From a bacterium (GTDB lineage: Bacteria; Cyanobacteriota; Vampirovibrionia; Gastranaerophilales; Gastranaerophilaceae): a stretch of DNA of 9,630 nucleotides. Position 1 is the first letter of the stretch, and the number at the start of each line of letters is the position of its first letter. Both the position numbers and the translations under genes were made by a program. Below, in pieces: positions 1-7,243 of the stretch. The notes under the pieces were generated by a model. The model worked only from the letters and a program-made list of their open reading frames with translations. It made no database searches and was not told where the DNA came from. The stretch is taken from assembly GCA_017541565.1 (NCBI GenBank), contig JAFXYU010000262.1, positions 1 to 9,630 of the forward strand, in the 5' to 3' direction.

Positions 1-3000
1 ATCACCTCTGACGGTCAATTGGAATTTTGCGGCACCGCTGGCTACATATTTGTTTGCAAAACTCGGTAACACGTCCAATTCCTCCTGAGGAACAACCTCA
101 CAAAATAGTGAAAATGCTTTCGCCGTCACAACATTAAGACTTGCCGCACTGTTCATAAGATTTACCGGATTTATTGCGTTCAAAGGTCCGAGAAGTTGCG
201 AAACAATAGAAGCCATACGCGCTCTTACTTTCATATCGGCATAATTCTTAACCAAGTCAAAATCACCAAAAATATGAAGGCTCAAAATATTACCTAAAGA
301 AGTTATCGGGTCAATATGACAAACCCCTTCGTCAAAATTCAAATGTCCGATAAGTTCCGCAAAGTGTGTTGTATCAATTGATGTTAACGAATTAATAACA
401 CCGCCCAAAGCAGTTTGGAAAAATTGTGATTCGCGAATGTTCTGCGCAATAATAAGGTTTTCCAATTTACCGAACGGACCGAATTGACCGTTTGTTACTA
501 CAAAATCAACGTCACCGTCAAGCCCTTTCATTTGTGCTGCAGGAGTTGTAGCAGAACCGTCTATAGTTAATTTTGCCTGAAATTTTGCCGTACCTGAAAG
601 CATATCCTTCATACCTGCCGCATCAAGAAGGGTTTTTGCCACATCAATTCCTTCACCTTGCAAATCAATTGCTACAAGTGTTTTAACTAAATCAACATTT
701 ATATCCCCGCCTACTCTGCCTTTAAAGATATTTGTTCTCAGACTTCTCAATGCCAGTATATTCCTTGCAAGCGCAAGTCTTGATGTTGTATTCAGAACTT
801 CTATATTTCCAGTTACAATCCTTCTCATATCAATAGAACCCGAATGTACCGCAACAGGAATATCAGCAGGCTGAGTCTGAGCGGAATGTCCGTTTTTCGG
901 TGTCTGCGGAACGTATTTTTGCGATTTATCAGCGACCGCAAGCATTCTTTCCAAGTTAATAAATCTCGAACTTATATCCAGTCCGGAAATATTCATAACG
1001 TTACCAGCCAGAAGGCTCAAAGTACCCTTAACACTAATATCTGAACCGTTCAAAACAGCATTATTCATATTAAAATCTAAATCATGCCCTCTAAAGTTCA
1101 AGTTTACATACTCAATATTTGTAAGGAGTTCCGGAATATTGATTTCTCTGACATTCAATCCTCCTCTTATAAGAGGTGAGGCTGTTTCACCAAAAATGAA
1201 GAATTTTGTTTTATCAATAATAAAACTTGAACGCGGAAATACAAAGAGTTTTCCGCTTAAATTTTTCGGAAGATTAACTTTAATAAGATTAATTCTGTTA
1301 CCGGCAATTGTTCCGTCTACATCAAGAATACTGTCAAGGTTAACAATTTCCTTTCCTTTATCATCCGTCGTAATCGTTCTTGTGAACAATCCTGTTTTCT
1401 TAATCTTAATCCTTTTCGGTTTCAAATCCACAATCGCCTGAAGAGAAGTTTGTTTGCCGCCAAGTTCGGTAAAATCAACAGGTGTAATATAATTATCTTT
1501 ATCCGCAAGGGCTGTCACTGTAAGTGTCTGTTTTTTCTTATTACCGTCAAAAGTTAAGTTTACCGGAATTGCCCCTTTTGAAGAGATATACATTTTGTAT
1601 TCACGTCCGAGAAGTTTAATAATATCATCTGTATTAATTGTTCCTTCGGCATTAAAATTAACCTTATCAAGCTTTGTATAATTTAAAACTTCGCCTGAAT
1701 ACTTGATTTTTGATTTGTCGTTAAATAAAATTTCGTTTTCTGCAATTTTTATATCTTTTTCTGAAATCTGAACACCAATCTTAGGAGCAGTCACAGAAGA
1801 ATTTGTTTTGGGAAGAGCAAAAACAAAATTATCGTTGTTAACTTTTCCGTCTAAAGTTTTTGTCTTTGTATTACAAATAAATTCACCGCCAAATTTATTA
1901 TTTCTTATTCCAAAATTGCCTGCTCTATCGCCAAAGTTAAGATTATCAAGATTAAAATTTGCACCTGCGACAGCATCTTTTAATTTACCCTTGAGTACAA
2001 AATCCAATGTCATATCGCCCGAACGGAAATTGTATGCGTTTCTCAAATCTTTTGGCGCAAAAGCATTAAAGAGAACCGGCAAAGGCAGTTTCTCTGTTTT
2101 TACTGAAATATCCGCAACCGATTTTTTATCAATCGTACCGTTTACACTTACCTTGGATTGGTTAACAAGCAGGCTTGAATCTTCAAGTGTAAGAACACTG
2201 TCGTCCAACAAACAGTTAATGTTTGCTTTGGAAATTACCTGACCTAAATTCCTTATTGCCAAACCGCCGTTTGTAATTTTTACAAAACCGTTTGATTTAA
2301 GTTTTTTAAAATTTGTCTTTATATAGCAATCAGAAACAAGCGATCCGTCTGCCTTAAATTGAGCAAGTTCATGAGGTATTCTCAGAGAATCCAAAAATGC
2401 ACGCGCAAGGAGGAGCATGTCATTAAATTTGATTTCTCCGGTTTTAATATTCATATCCATTTTCGGATGTTTTCCGTAATGAAATTTACCTAATAACTGT
2501 AAATTCTGCTCCGGAGCGGCATAGATATTTGTATCCATATCCAAAGTCGAACCAAAAGTCTTTATTCTTAAATAACTTTCGGGTAATTGAAGTTGAGATA
2601 CCTTTAGAGTAATACCTTCTATATTAAAATATCCGAACGAAGTTATTAAGCCGTTTTTATGAGTATTAATCCTCAATTTAGTATCGAGATTTGCTTTTAA
2701 ATCATAATTTCTGTACATAGTTACAGGATTGACGAACGGAATATCAATTCTTTCTGCGGGGTCATCCTCCGAATCCAGCGTCGGTTCCGATTTCGGAATA
2801 AAAGTATTAATATCAATATTGGCGGTCAAATTCTTGTTTTCATCATTAAATAATTCCGCATAAGTCTTAACTTTTGCTCTCTTGCCGTTAAAATATCCGG
2901 CAGTCAACTCTTCTCCTTTGAGTTTTAAATAATGATTGGAATTAATGTCTTTTACAAGAACTTCGTAATTGTGCAATTTTGCAGCCGGAACTTTTATTCT

Positions 3001-3483
3001 TATCCATGCGGGATTGAACCAGCCTTGTTCTTCAACTTTTTCTTCACCCAAAGTTTTTTCTTTATTAGCATTTAAAATGTCTTCAACGAGTTTTACAACT
3101 TTATAATCAACATTATCTCTTGCAATCTCAAGGTTAACAAAAGGTTTTTCGACATCAAAACAAGATACTTTGACGGTTAAAAGTAAAAGGCTCGGGATAG
3201 AAACTCTCGTTTTAATACTGTCAGCAGAAAATAAGAGTGAGCCGTCCGGAAGTTTTACGGAAATATCATCAATTTTTACACCTGCACCCAAAAGCGGTGT
3301 CGTAATTATTTTTATGTTACCAAAATCAACATCCAACTGTGATTGCTCTTTAGCCAAATCCTTAACAAGCGGTTTATATTGATTTAAGTCAATAACATTA
3401 GGTAAAATCAACAAGAATGACAAATATAATGCCAAAACTATTCCTAAAATGCTATACCAAAAAATCTTCCAAGAATTGCTCAT
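1..3483 (-). CDS. AsmA-like inner-membrane-anchored envelope protein, partial (C-terminus beyond left edge)
   Basis: The frame opens with ATG at 3483, preceded by an AGGGG ribosome site 7 nt upstream, and stays open for 1161 codons to the left edge, so the C-terminus is missing. Residues about 7-30 form one hydrophobic segment after a short Lys/Trp-containing start, which suggests an inner-membrane anchor with the bulk in the periplasm. A typical AsmA N-terminal pattern follows (NQYKPLV near 34-40, then short amphipathic beta stretches ending in LPDG near 78-81). The middle is a long run of beta-rich, Asn/Lys-rich segments. A polar Gln/Pro-rich linker lies near 860-887. The region 915-1010 (FKGRVGG, MLSGTAKF, GDVDF, GQFGPFGKLE) resembles the conserved AsmA C-terminal domain. 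Relatives (AsmA, YhdP, TamB) are bridge-like proteins linked to phospholipid transport or outer-membrane homeostasis. That role is inferred here. The family is clear, but the exact subfamily is not. It lies 84 nt downstream of the TonB-domain gene and may be partly co-transcribed with it. Confidence 0.85.
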   Translation of the reverse strand, partial: MSNSWKIFWYSILGIVLALYLSFLLILPNVIDLNQYKPLVKDLAKEQSQLDVDFGNIKIITTPLLGAGVKIDDISVKLPDGSLLFSADSIKTRVSIPSLLLLTVKVSCFDVEKPFVNLEIARDNVDYKVVKLVEDILNANKEKTLGEEKVEEQGWFNPAWIRIKVPAAKLHNYEVLVKDINSNHYLKLKGEELTAGYFNGKRAKVKTYAELFNDENKNLTANIDINTFIPKSEPTLDSEDDPAERIDIPFVNPVTMYRNYDLKANLDTKLRINTHKNGLITSFGYFNIEGITLKVSQLQLPESYLRIKTFGSTLDMDTNIYAAPEQNLQLLGKFHYGKHPKMDMNIKTGEIKFNDMLLLARAFLDSLRIPHELAQFKADGSLVSDCYIKTNFKKLKSNGFVKITNGGLAIRNLGQVISKANINCLLDDSVLTLEDSSLLVNQSKVSVNGTIDKKSVADISVKTEKLPLPVLFNAFAPKDLRNAYNFRSGDMTLDFVLKGKLKDAVAGANFNLDNLNFGDRAGNFGIRNNKFGGEFICNTKTKTLDGKVNNDNFVFALPKTNSSVTAPKIGVQISEKDIKIAENEILFNDKSKIKYSGEVLNYTKLDKVNFNAEGTINTDDIIKLLGREYKMYISSKGAIPVNLTFDGNKKKQTLTVTALADKDNYITPVDFTELGGKQTSLQAIVDLKPKRIKIKKTGLFTRTITTDDKGKEIVNLDSILDVDGTIAGNRINLIKVNLPKNLSGKLFVFPRSSFIIDKTKFFIFGETASPLIRGGLNVREINIPELLTNIEYVNLNFRGHDLDFNMNNAVLNGSDISVKGTLSLLAGNVMNISGLDISSRFINLERMLAVADKSQKYVPQTPKNGHSAQTQPADIPVAVHSGSIDMRRIVTGNIEVLNTTSRLALARNILALRSLRTNIFKGRVGGDINVDLVKTLVAIDLQGEGIDVAKTLLDAAGMKDMLSGTAKFQAKLTIDGSATTPAAQMKGLDGDVDFVVTNGQFGPFGKLENLIIAQNIRESQFFQTALGGVINSLTSIDTTHFAELIGHLNFDEGVCHIDPITSLGNILSLHIFGDFDLVKNYADMKVRARMASIVSQLLGPLNAINPVNLMNSAASLNVVTAKAFSLFCEVVPQEELDVLPSFANKYVASGAAKFQLTVRGD

Positions 3484-3508
3484 AAAATATCCCCTTATTT
3501 TTTAAAAA

Positions 3509-3517
3509 ATTATACCA
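3509..3517 (-). promoter_or_regulatory. Candidate extended -10 promoter for the AsmA-like gene
   Basis: Read on the minus strand this is TGGTATAAT: a perfect -10 hexamer preceded by the TGn extension. I see no good -35 hexamer at 16-18 bp. Transcription would begin about 20 nt upstream of the ATG at 3483, leaving room for the AGGGG ribosome site. This is a match by eye only, in an AT-rich gap. Confidence 0.4.
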
Positions 3518-3567
3518 CAAAACCGTCTGTATTGAACGGTATATTAAAGAGGTAAACAAACAAGAAT

Positions 3568-4362
3568 TTAGTATTTTCTTCTTGTACAAAGTTCCATGCG
3601 GTATCTCTTATAAGCATTATTAAGTTCGGTCATACCGATTGCTTTATCAATTTCTTCGGTTGCTTTTTCATAATCACCGGCTAAATCATAGGCATTTGCA
3701 AGAGCAAAATGAGCAAAAGGAGTTTCTTCTTCCTCTAACGCTTTTGCACAAGTTTGAATCCTGTTTTTATCATAAATTTCCTTCAACCTCTTGCATTCAG
3801 CCAAATCTTTTTGCGCCTCTTCGGGTTCACACATCAGACGATCAAGTTTGTATCTTCTTGCATAAAGAAAATAAGCAACAGAATCTCCGTCAGCCTCACG
3901 AATAGCCTCATCAATCAGTTTACGCGCCATTTCATTATCAACATTTATAAACTTTTCCGAATCGGCTACAATTTTTTTCATTCTTTCAGTTGTCACAGGT
4001 TTTGAATCAAACGTATATTGAACAACTATAAAATTCTGTCCGCAGTCATCAGGAAAATTTCCGAACGGAGCGGATTTTTGAAGTGCATTCAGAGCAAATT
4101 CATCAAAAACTGGGTTTCCCGAACTCTCTTTTAAATCGTACGCATAAAGTTCACCCTCACGCGTAACTTTGAATTGGACAACCGCATGCCCTTCATCCGT
4201 CAATTCAGGCTGATTCCAGTTCGATTGAATTTTATCCCTTATTCCCTGCATATAATCGGAAAACACGACTTGAGCAGGAGCATTGCATTCAGCATACGCA
4301 CCTAAACTTGTGATAGAGATAATACCGAGAAAAATTAATAAATTTTTTGCCCAACTCCTCAT
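3568..4362 (-). CDS. Secreted TonB/TolA C-terminal-domain protein with TPR-like C-terminus
   Basis: This 264-residue protein begins with a Sec signal peptide: Arg/Lys near the start, a hydrophobic core at about 8-20, and an AYA|E signal peptidase I site after residue 24. The residue before Cys26 is Glu, which argues against a lipobox. Residues about 36-118 match the TonB/TolA C-terminal fold: a YMQGIRDKIQSNW helix, a VVQFKVTREGEL strand, an ESSGNPVFDEFALNAL helix, then a closing strand (FIVVQYTF). Residues about 130-260 are helical, with a recognisable tetratricopeptide unit at 215-247 (ALANAYDLAGDYEKA). There are six cysteines (26, 107, 178, 190, 205, 259), so disulfides are possible after export. 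Unlike classical TonB there is no retained N-terminal anchor and no Pro-rich spacer. The protein is therefore probably a soluble periplasmic factor, not an energy transducer. The start is the first ATG after an AGGA site about 7 nt away. It lies upstream of the AsmA-like gene on the same strand. The domain calls are firm but the function is unknown. Confidence 0.8.
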   Translation of the reverse strand: MRSWAKNLLIFLGIISITSLGAYAECNAPAQVVFSDYMQGIRDKIQSNWNQPELTDEGHAVVQFKVTREGELYAYDLKESSGNPVFDEFALNALQKSAPFGNFPDDCGQNFIVVQYTFDSKPVTTERMKKIVADSEKFINVDNEMARKLIDEAIREADGDSVAYFLYARRYKLDRLMCEPEEAQKDLAECKRLKEIYDKNRIQTCAKALEEEETPFAHFALANAYDLAGDYEKATEEIDKAIGMTELNNAYKRYRMELCTRRKY

Positions 4363-4411
4363 AACATAATCCTATGAAAAAACTTTCACGAAATCCATAC
4401 ATAAATATAAA

Positions 4412-4440
4412 ATTGTAACGAAACTTAAAGGTCGAAACAA
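4412..4440 (-). promoter_or_regulatory. Candidate sigma-70-type promoter for the TonB-domain/TPR gene
   Basis: On the minus strand TTGTTT (4440-4435) and TACAAT (4417-4412) are separated by exactly 17 bp. This would start transcription near 4405 and give a leader of about 43 nt before the ATG at 4362. It is the best -35/-10 pair in the divergent gap. Confidence 0.45.
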
Positions 4441-4442
4441 AT

Positions 4443-4457
4443 TTTTTACCGTAAAAA
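4443..4457. repeat. Short inverted repeat in the divergent intergenic region
   Basis: TTTTTA-CCG-TAAAAA is a perfect 6-bp inverted repeat around a 3-bp centre. It lies just upstream of the -35 of the minus-strand promoter and about 30 bp upstream of the queD -10. It could be an operator for either gene, or chance in AT-rich DNA. It is not followed by a T-run suited to a terminator. Confidence 0.3.
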
Positions 4458-4485
4458 GTTTGCTTTATGTATTTTGAAAGATTTA

Positions 4486-4494
4486 TGGTATTAT
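4486..4494 (+). promoter_or_regulatory. Candidate extended -10 promoter for the queD-uppP-deoC operon
   Basis: TGGTATTAT combines the TGn extension with a -10 hexamer that differs from consensus at one position. No convincing -35 hexamer lies 16-18 bp upstream. Transcription from about 4501 would give a very short leader of about 13 nt, just containing the AGGAGG ribosome site at 4503-4508. That leaves no space for a preQ1 riboswitch. Confidence 0.4.
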
Positions 4495-4513
4495 CAAGAT
4501 ACAGGAGGGAGTA

Positions 4514-4873
4514 ATGTTTGAACTCAAAGCACAAATGTATTTCTCGGCGGCACATCACCTTCTAAATTATGACGGTGCTTGCGAAAATCAGCACGGACAC
4601 AACTGGCTTGTGGAAGCCTACGTTTCAGGAACAAAACTTGATAAAAGCAATATTCTGGTTGACTATAAAATAATTAAAAAATATTTAAAAGAAGTTTTGG
4701 ATTATTTTGACCACAAAGATATCAATGAACTTCCGGAATTTAAAGAAATAAGCCCGAGCAGCGAAATTCTGGCAAAATTTATTTATGAAAAAATGAAATC
4801 AAACCTTCCGCAAATCAGCAAAGTTTCAATCTGGGAAACTCCGACCTCTTGTGCAAGTTATTTTGAGGATTAA
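4514..4873 (+). CDS. queD: 6-carboxy-5,6,7,8-tetrahydropterin synthase (QueD/PTPS family)
   Basis: The 119-residue protein has the usual QueD length and covers the whole fold. QueD converts dihydroneopterin triphosphate to 6-carboxytetrahydropterin, the second step toward 7-deazaguanine (preQ0/queuosine) for tRNA modification. Visible motifs are FSAAHHL at 10-16 (zinc His, most likely the first of the pair, His14), the CENQHGHNW stretch at 23-31 (nucleophile Cys23; zinc ligands His27 and His29), the Asp66-His67 catalytic pair in YFDHKDIN, and the substrate-anchoring Glu108 in WETPTS. The Cys-x3-HGH spacing fits bacterial QueD and not eukaryotic PTPS. The start is set by an AGGAGG site 5 nt upstream. 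It is the first gene of a plus-strand run with uppP and deoC. The queE and queC partners are not in the window. The cytoplasmic location is inferred from the absence of signal or membrane segments. Confidence 0.92.
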   Translation: MFELKAQMYFSAAHHLLNYDGACENQHGHNWLVEAYVSGTKLDKSNILVDYKIIKKYLKEVLDYFDHKDINELPEFKEISPSSEILAKFIYEKMKSNLPQISKVSIWETPTSCASYFED

Positions 4874-4875
4874 AG

Positions 4876-5718
4876 ATGGATTTGATACAGACAATTATAA
4901 TGGGAATAGTTCAGGGATTAAGCGAATTTCTGCCGATTTCAAGTTCGGCTCACCTTGTATTTTCATCCAATTTTTACAAAATTTTTAAAGGTATTGAGAT
5001 TGTTCAAAACAGTAATCAGGAAGTATTCTTGGATATTATGCTCCATCTGGGAACACTTATTGCCGTCTTGATTTATTTCAGAAAAGAGATTTTTGAAATC
5101 GCACGCGCTTTATTTATCGGAATAAAAACAAAAGACTATTCCTCAAAAGATTTCAAACTCGGTATTTACATAGTTTTAGGTACGTTTTTAACAATCTGCG
5201 TTGCATTTCCGCTCTCGGATATTGCGGAAAAACTTGTTTTCAGACCGGACATAGTCGGAGTTATCCTCTTTTTCACAGGTGTAATTCTTCTGTCAAGCGA
5301 GTTTTGGGCAAAGAAGATTTCCGATAAAAAAGAAATATCTCTAAAAACCGCAATAATTATGGGTATTGCACAAGGCATTGCAGCACTTCCGGGATTTTCC
5401 CGTTCCGGTTTAACGATTGCATCGGGACTGTTTTCCGGTATTGACAGAACCAACGCCGCAAGATACTCATTTCTTTTAAGCATCCCGATAATATTGGGCG
5501 CATCAATGGTTTATCCGCTTGTAAAAATTGATTTGGCAGAAGTTGTTACATATAATTGGACTGCGATAATCGCAGGAACAATAGTTTCCGCAATAGTAGG
5601 ATACTTATGTATCAAATATTTCTTAAAATTCGTATCAAAATTTTCGCTCGCTGTATTCGGCTATTATTGCTTAATTATTGGGCTTGTTACAGCAGTCTTT
5701 TTCACAATTTATTCATAG
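4876..5718 (+). CDS. uppP: Undecaprenyl-diphosphatase (UppP/BacA family)
   Basis: This 280-residue polytopic membrane protein removes a phosphate from undecaprenyl pyrophosphate, regenerating the lipid carrier used for peptidoglycan and surface polysaccharides. Family members confer bacitracin tolerance when abundant. Both active-site signatures are intact: QGLSEFLPISSSAH at 13-26 (Gln13 and Glu17 in the E/Q-x3-E position, the Ser cluster 22-24, His26) and LPGFSRSG at 171-178 (catalytic Arg176). The two motifs sit in inverted repeats of the fold (MGIVQG near 9 and MGIAQG near 162), as expected. Length is normal for the family (about 265-285). Several hydrophobic helices are visible, for example 97-112, 126-140, 200-214, 228-246 and 257-278. 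The ATG lies 2 nt after the queD stop, and its GAGG ribosome site falls within the last queD codons, so the two genes are probably translationally coupled. Confidence 0.95.
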   Translation: MDLIQTIIMGIVQGLSEFLPISSSAHLVFSSNFYKIFKGIEIVQNSNQEVFLDIMLHLGTLIAVLIYFRKEIFEIARALFIGIKTKDYSSKDFKLGIYIVLGTFLTICVAFPLSDIAEKLVFRPDIVGVILFFTGVILLSSEFWAKKISDKKEISLKTAIIMGIAQGIAALPGFSRSGLTIASGLFSGIDRTNAARYSFLLSIPIILGASMVYPLVKIDLAEVVTYNWTAIIAGTIVSAIVGYLCIKYFLKFVSKFSLAVFGYYCLIIGLVTAVFFTIYS

Positions 5719-5727
5719 GAGTACATT

Positions 5728-6375
5728 ATGGAATTAAACAAATACATTGAACACACTCTTTTAAAACAAGATGCAACCGAAACAGAAATAAAAAAACTCC
5801 TTGATGAAGCAAAGGAATACAATTTCTTGGGGGTGTGTGTAAATCCTTCCAATGTAAAATATGCAGCCGAATATCTTAACGGTACGGGAATAAAAGTTGT
5901 GACGGTTATAGGGTTTCCTTTGGGGCAAACAACTACGGAAATCAAGATTCTTGAAACAATTGACGCGGTAAAAAACGGTGCAGACGAAATTGATATGGTT
6001 ATTAATGACGGAAAACTCAAAGACGGAAAATATGATTATATTGCGGATGAGATATCAAAAATCAAATTTGCATGCCAAAATAAGCCGCTCAAAGTTATTC
6101 TTGAAACAGACCTATTAACAAAAGAAGAAATAAAAAAAGCCTGTGAAATATGTATTCAAGCAAAAGCGGATTTTGTAAAAACCTCTACGGGTTTTGTCAA
6201 AAACGGCGTCGGAGCAAAGGTTGAAGATGTAAAACTAATGTACGAAACCGTAAAAGATTTCGGACTTCAGGTTAAGGCCTCGGGCGGAATCCGTGACAAA
6301 GAAACCGCACTCAAAATGATTGAAGCGGGCGCAGCAAGACTCGGAACAAGTTCAGGAGTAAAAATCTGTCTGTAA
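5728..6375 (+). CDS. deoC: Deoxyribose-phosphate aldolase
   Basis: The 215-residue protein is a complete class I aldolase of the DeoC/LacD family. It cleaves 2-deoxyribose-5-phosphate to glyceraldehyde-3-phosphate and acetaldehyde, which lets cells use deoxynucleosides as carbon sources. Its length fits the shorter bacterial form, not the roughly 260-residue enterobacterial one. Key features are IGFPLGQTTTEIK at 61-73, the catalytic Asp89 in DEIDMVIN, the Schiff-base Lys151 in FVKTSTGF, and the second lysine Lys183 in KASGGIR, which also marks the phosphate-binding loop. The C-terminal GTSSG (206-210) is typical. The ribosome site AGGAG overlaps the uppP stop codon and the start is 9 nt after that stop, so the gene is in the same operon. 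No thymidine phosphorylase or phosphopentomutase gene is present in the window, so the usual salvage partners lie elsewhere. The cytoplasmic location is inferred. Confidence 0.96.
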   Translation: MELNKYIEHTLLKQDATETEIKKLLDEAKEYNFLGVCVNPSNVKYAAEYLNGTGIKVVTVIGFPLGQTTTEIKILETIDAVKNGADEIDMVINDGKLKDGKYDYIADEISKIKFACQNKPLKVILETDLLTKEEIKKACEICIQAKADFVKTSTGFVKNGVGAKVEDVKLMYETVKDFGLQVKASGGIRDKETALKMIEAGAARLGTSSGVKICL

Positions 6376-6420
6376 ACATAATGTAAGTTTTTTATACCAC
6401 TATATATTTTTTATATCACA

Positions 6421-6429
6421 TGTTATAAT
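6421..6429 (+). promoter_or_regulatory. Candidate extended -10 promoter, possibly giving a leaderless protease mRNA
   Basis: TGTTATAAT has a perfect -10 hexamer with the TGn extension. The hexamer is the left half of a perfect 12-bp palindrome, TATAATATTATA (6424-6435). The ATG of the metalloprotease begins only 7 nt after the hexamer, so a transcript starting at the usual distance would begin at or next to the start codon. There is no clear -35 element. Confidence 0.4.
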
Positions 6430-6436
6430 ATTATAG

Positions 6437-7195
6437 ATGGCAGACTTGAGAGAGTATATTTTATCAACCTTCAACTACTGTATTAATATTGATTCTGCTC
6501 AATTATCACAATACAGTTCTTTATCATTGCTGGAAAACGGAGATTATAATGTATACATCACACCGATAAGACACCCGAATTTTACTAAAAAACAAAACAG
6601 GTACAACTATTTGGTAAAAAAGGCTTTTAATATATGGTCTGAAGCATTATTTGAAAAAAATATAAAATTTCATATAATAAGTACACCTTATCAGGCTGAT
6701 ATAAAAGTTTATTGGACAAAATCTAACAGATATGCGGCGGGAATGCAATTTTGTGAAGAAAATCTTAATTATAGAAATCGCTGTTTTACAATCGGTATTG
6801 CAGAGATGGATTGGGAGCCTTATTCCGAGGATGAGGTTTATCATATTATACTGCACGAAATCGGACATGTGTTCGGATTAGGACACAGCAGAGATGAAGG
6901 TAATATAATGTCGATAACAGGTGAGTGGGTTACGGAACTCTCAGAAAATGATATAAAGGTTTTGAACTTGGTTTATGCTATTGATAAAAACAAATCTTAT
7001 TCGGAAAGCATTAATTTTATAAATTATTACCTTTCTCATTGGAATGAAAGAGTACAACGTAAACCCATTGAACAAAATAAAAATTTAGAGTATATTCTCT
7101 CAAATATCGGATATGTAAAATTATTCAATTTACTTCAACCTGAAATTCAAATCGATAAAAAGATTCTTTCTTGTAGAAATTTATATCAAATATAA
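6437..7195 (+). CDS. Matrixin-like (M10-type) zinc metalloprotease, no signal peptide
   Basis: This 252-residue protein carries the metzincin zinc site HEIGHVFGLGH at 140-150: His140, His144 and His150 as ligands and Glu141 as the general base. A Met-turn follows at NIMS (Met158). Upstream, NYLVKKAFNIWSEAL (57-71), IKFHI (76-80) and the ADIKVYW strand (87-93) match the N-terminal half of the matrixin catalytic domain. LSENDIKVLNLVY (168-180) matches its final helix. Residues 1-40 and about 185-252 match no family I recognise. There is no hydrophobic N-terminal segment and no PRCGxPD cysteine-switch propeptide, so the protein looks cytoplasmic or exported by an unrecognised route. No Shine-Dalgarno motif precedes the ATG. 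The gene looks richer in A+T and ATA codons than its neighbours (by eye), which might hint at recent acquisition. It lies 61 nt after deoC and converges on the hydrogenase gene. The protease call is firm; substrate and role are unknown. Confidence 0.82.
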   Translation: MADLREYILSTFNYCINIDSAQLSQYSSLSLLENGDYNVYITPIRHPNFTKKQNRYNYLVKKAFNIWSEALFEKNIKFHIISTPYQADIKVYWTKSNRYAAGMQFCEENLNYRNRCFTIGIAEMDWEPYSEDEVYHIILHEIGHVFGLGHSRDEGNIMSITGEWVTELSENDIKVLNLVYAIDKNKSYSESINFINYYLSHWNERVQRKPIEQNKNLEYILSNIGYVKLFNLLQPEIQIDKKILSCRNLYQI

Positions 7196-7243
7196 TATGT
7201 GATTTGAGAGTAAGTAAGGTTTGAAATTTGCATCAACAATAAT

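Noticed and set aside
844..3382. Several short plus-strand open frames over the AsmA-like gene
   Set aside because: They overlap a continuous 1161-codon minus-strand frame with clear family motifs. Their translations are low-complexity with no ribosome sites, so they are shadows.
3517..3540. Possible terminator hairpin after the TonB-domain gene (ACCGT and ACGGT around a 9-nt loop, then TTT on the minus strand)
   Set aside because: The stem is only 5 bp, the loop is large and the T-run is broken by G, so it is too weak to call a terminator.
4501..4513. A preQ1 riboswitch ahead of queD
   Set aside because: The predicted leader is only about 13 nt and the upstream sequence has no preQ1-type hairpin or A-rich tail.
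4289..4558. An 89-codon minus-strand frame over the divergent intergenic region
   Set aside because: It overlaps the starts of both the TonB-domain gene and queD and covers their promoters, and it has no recognisable protein features.
7196..7243. A bidirectional terminator between the convergent protease and hydrogenase genes
   Set aside because: The 48-nt gap shows no stem-loop with a T-run on either strand.
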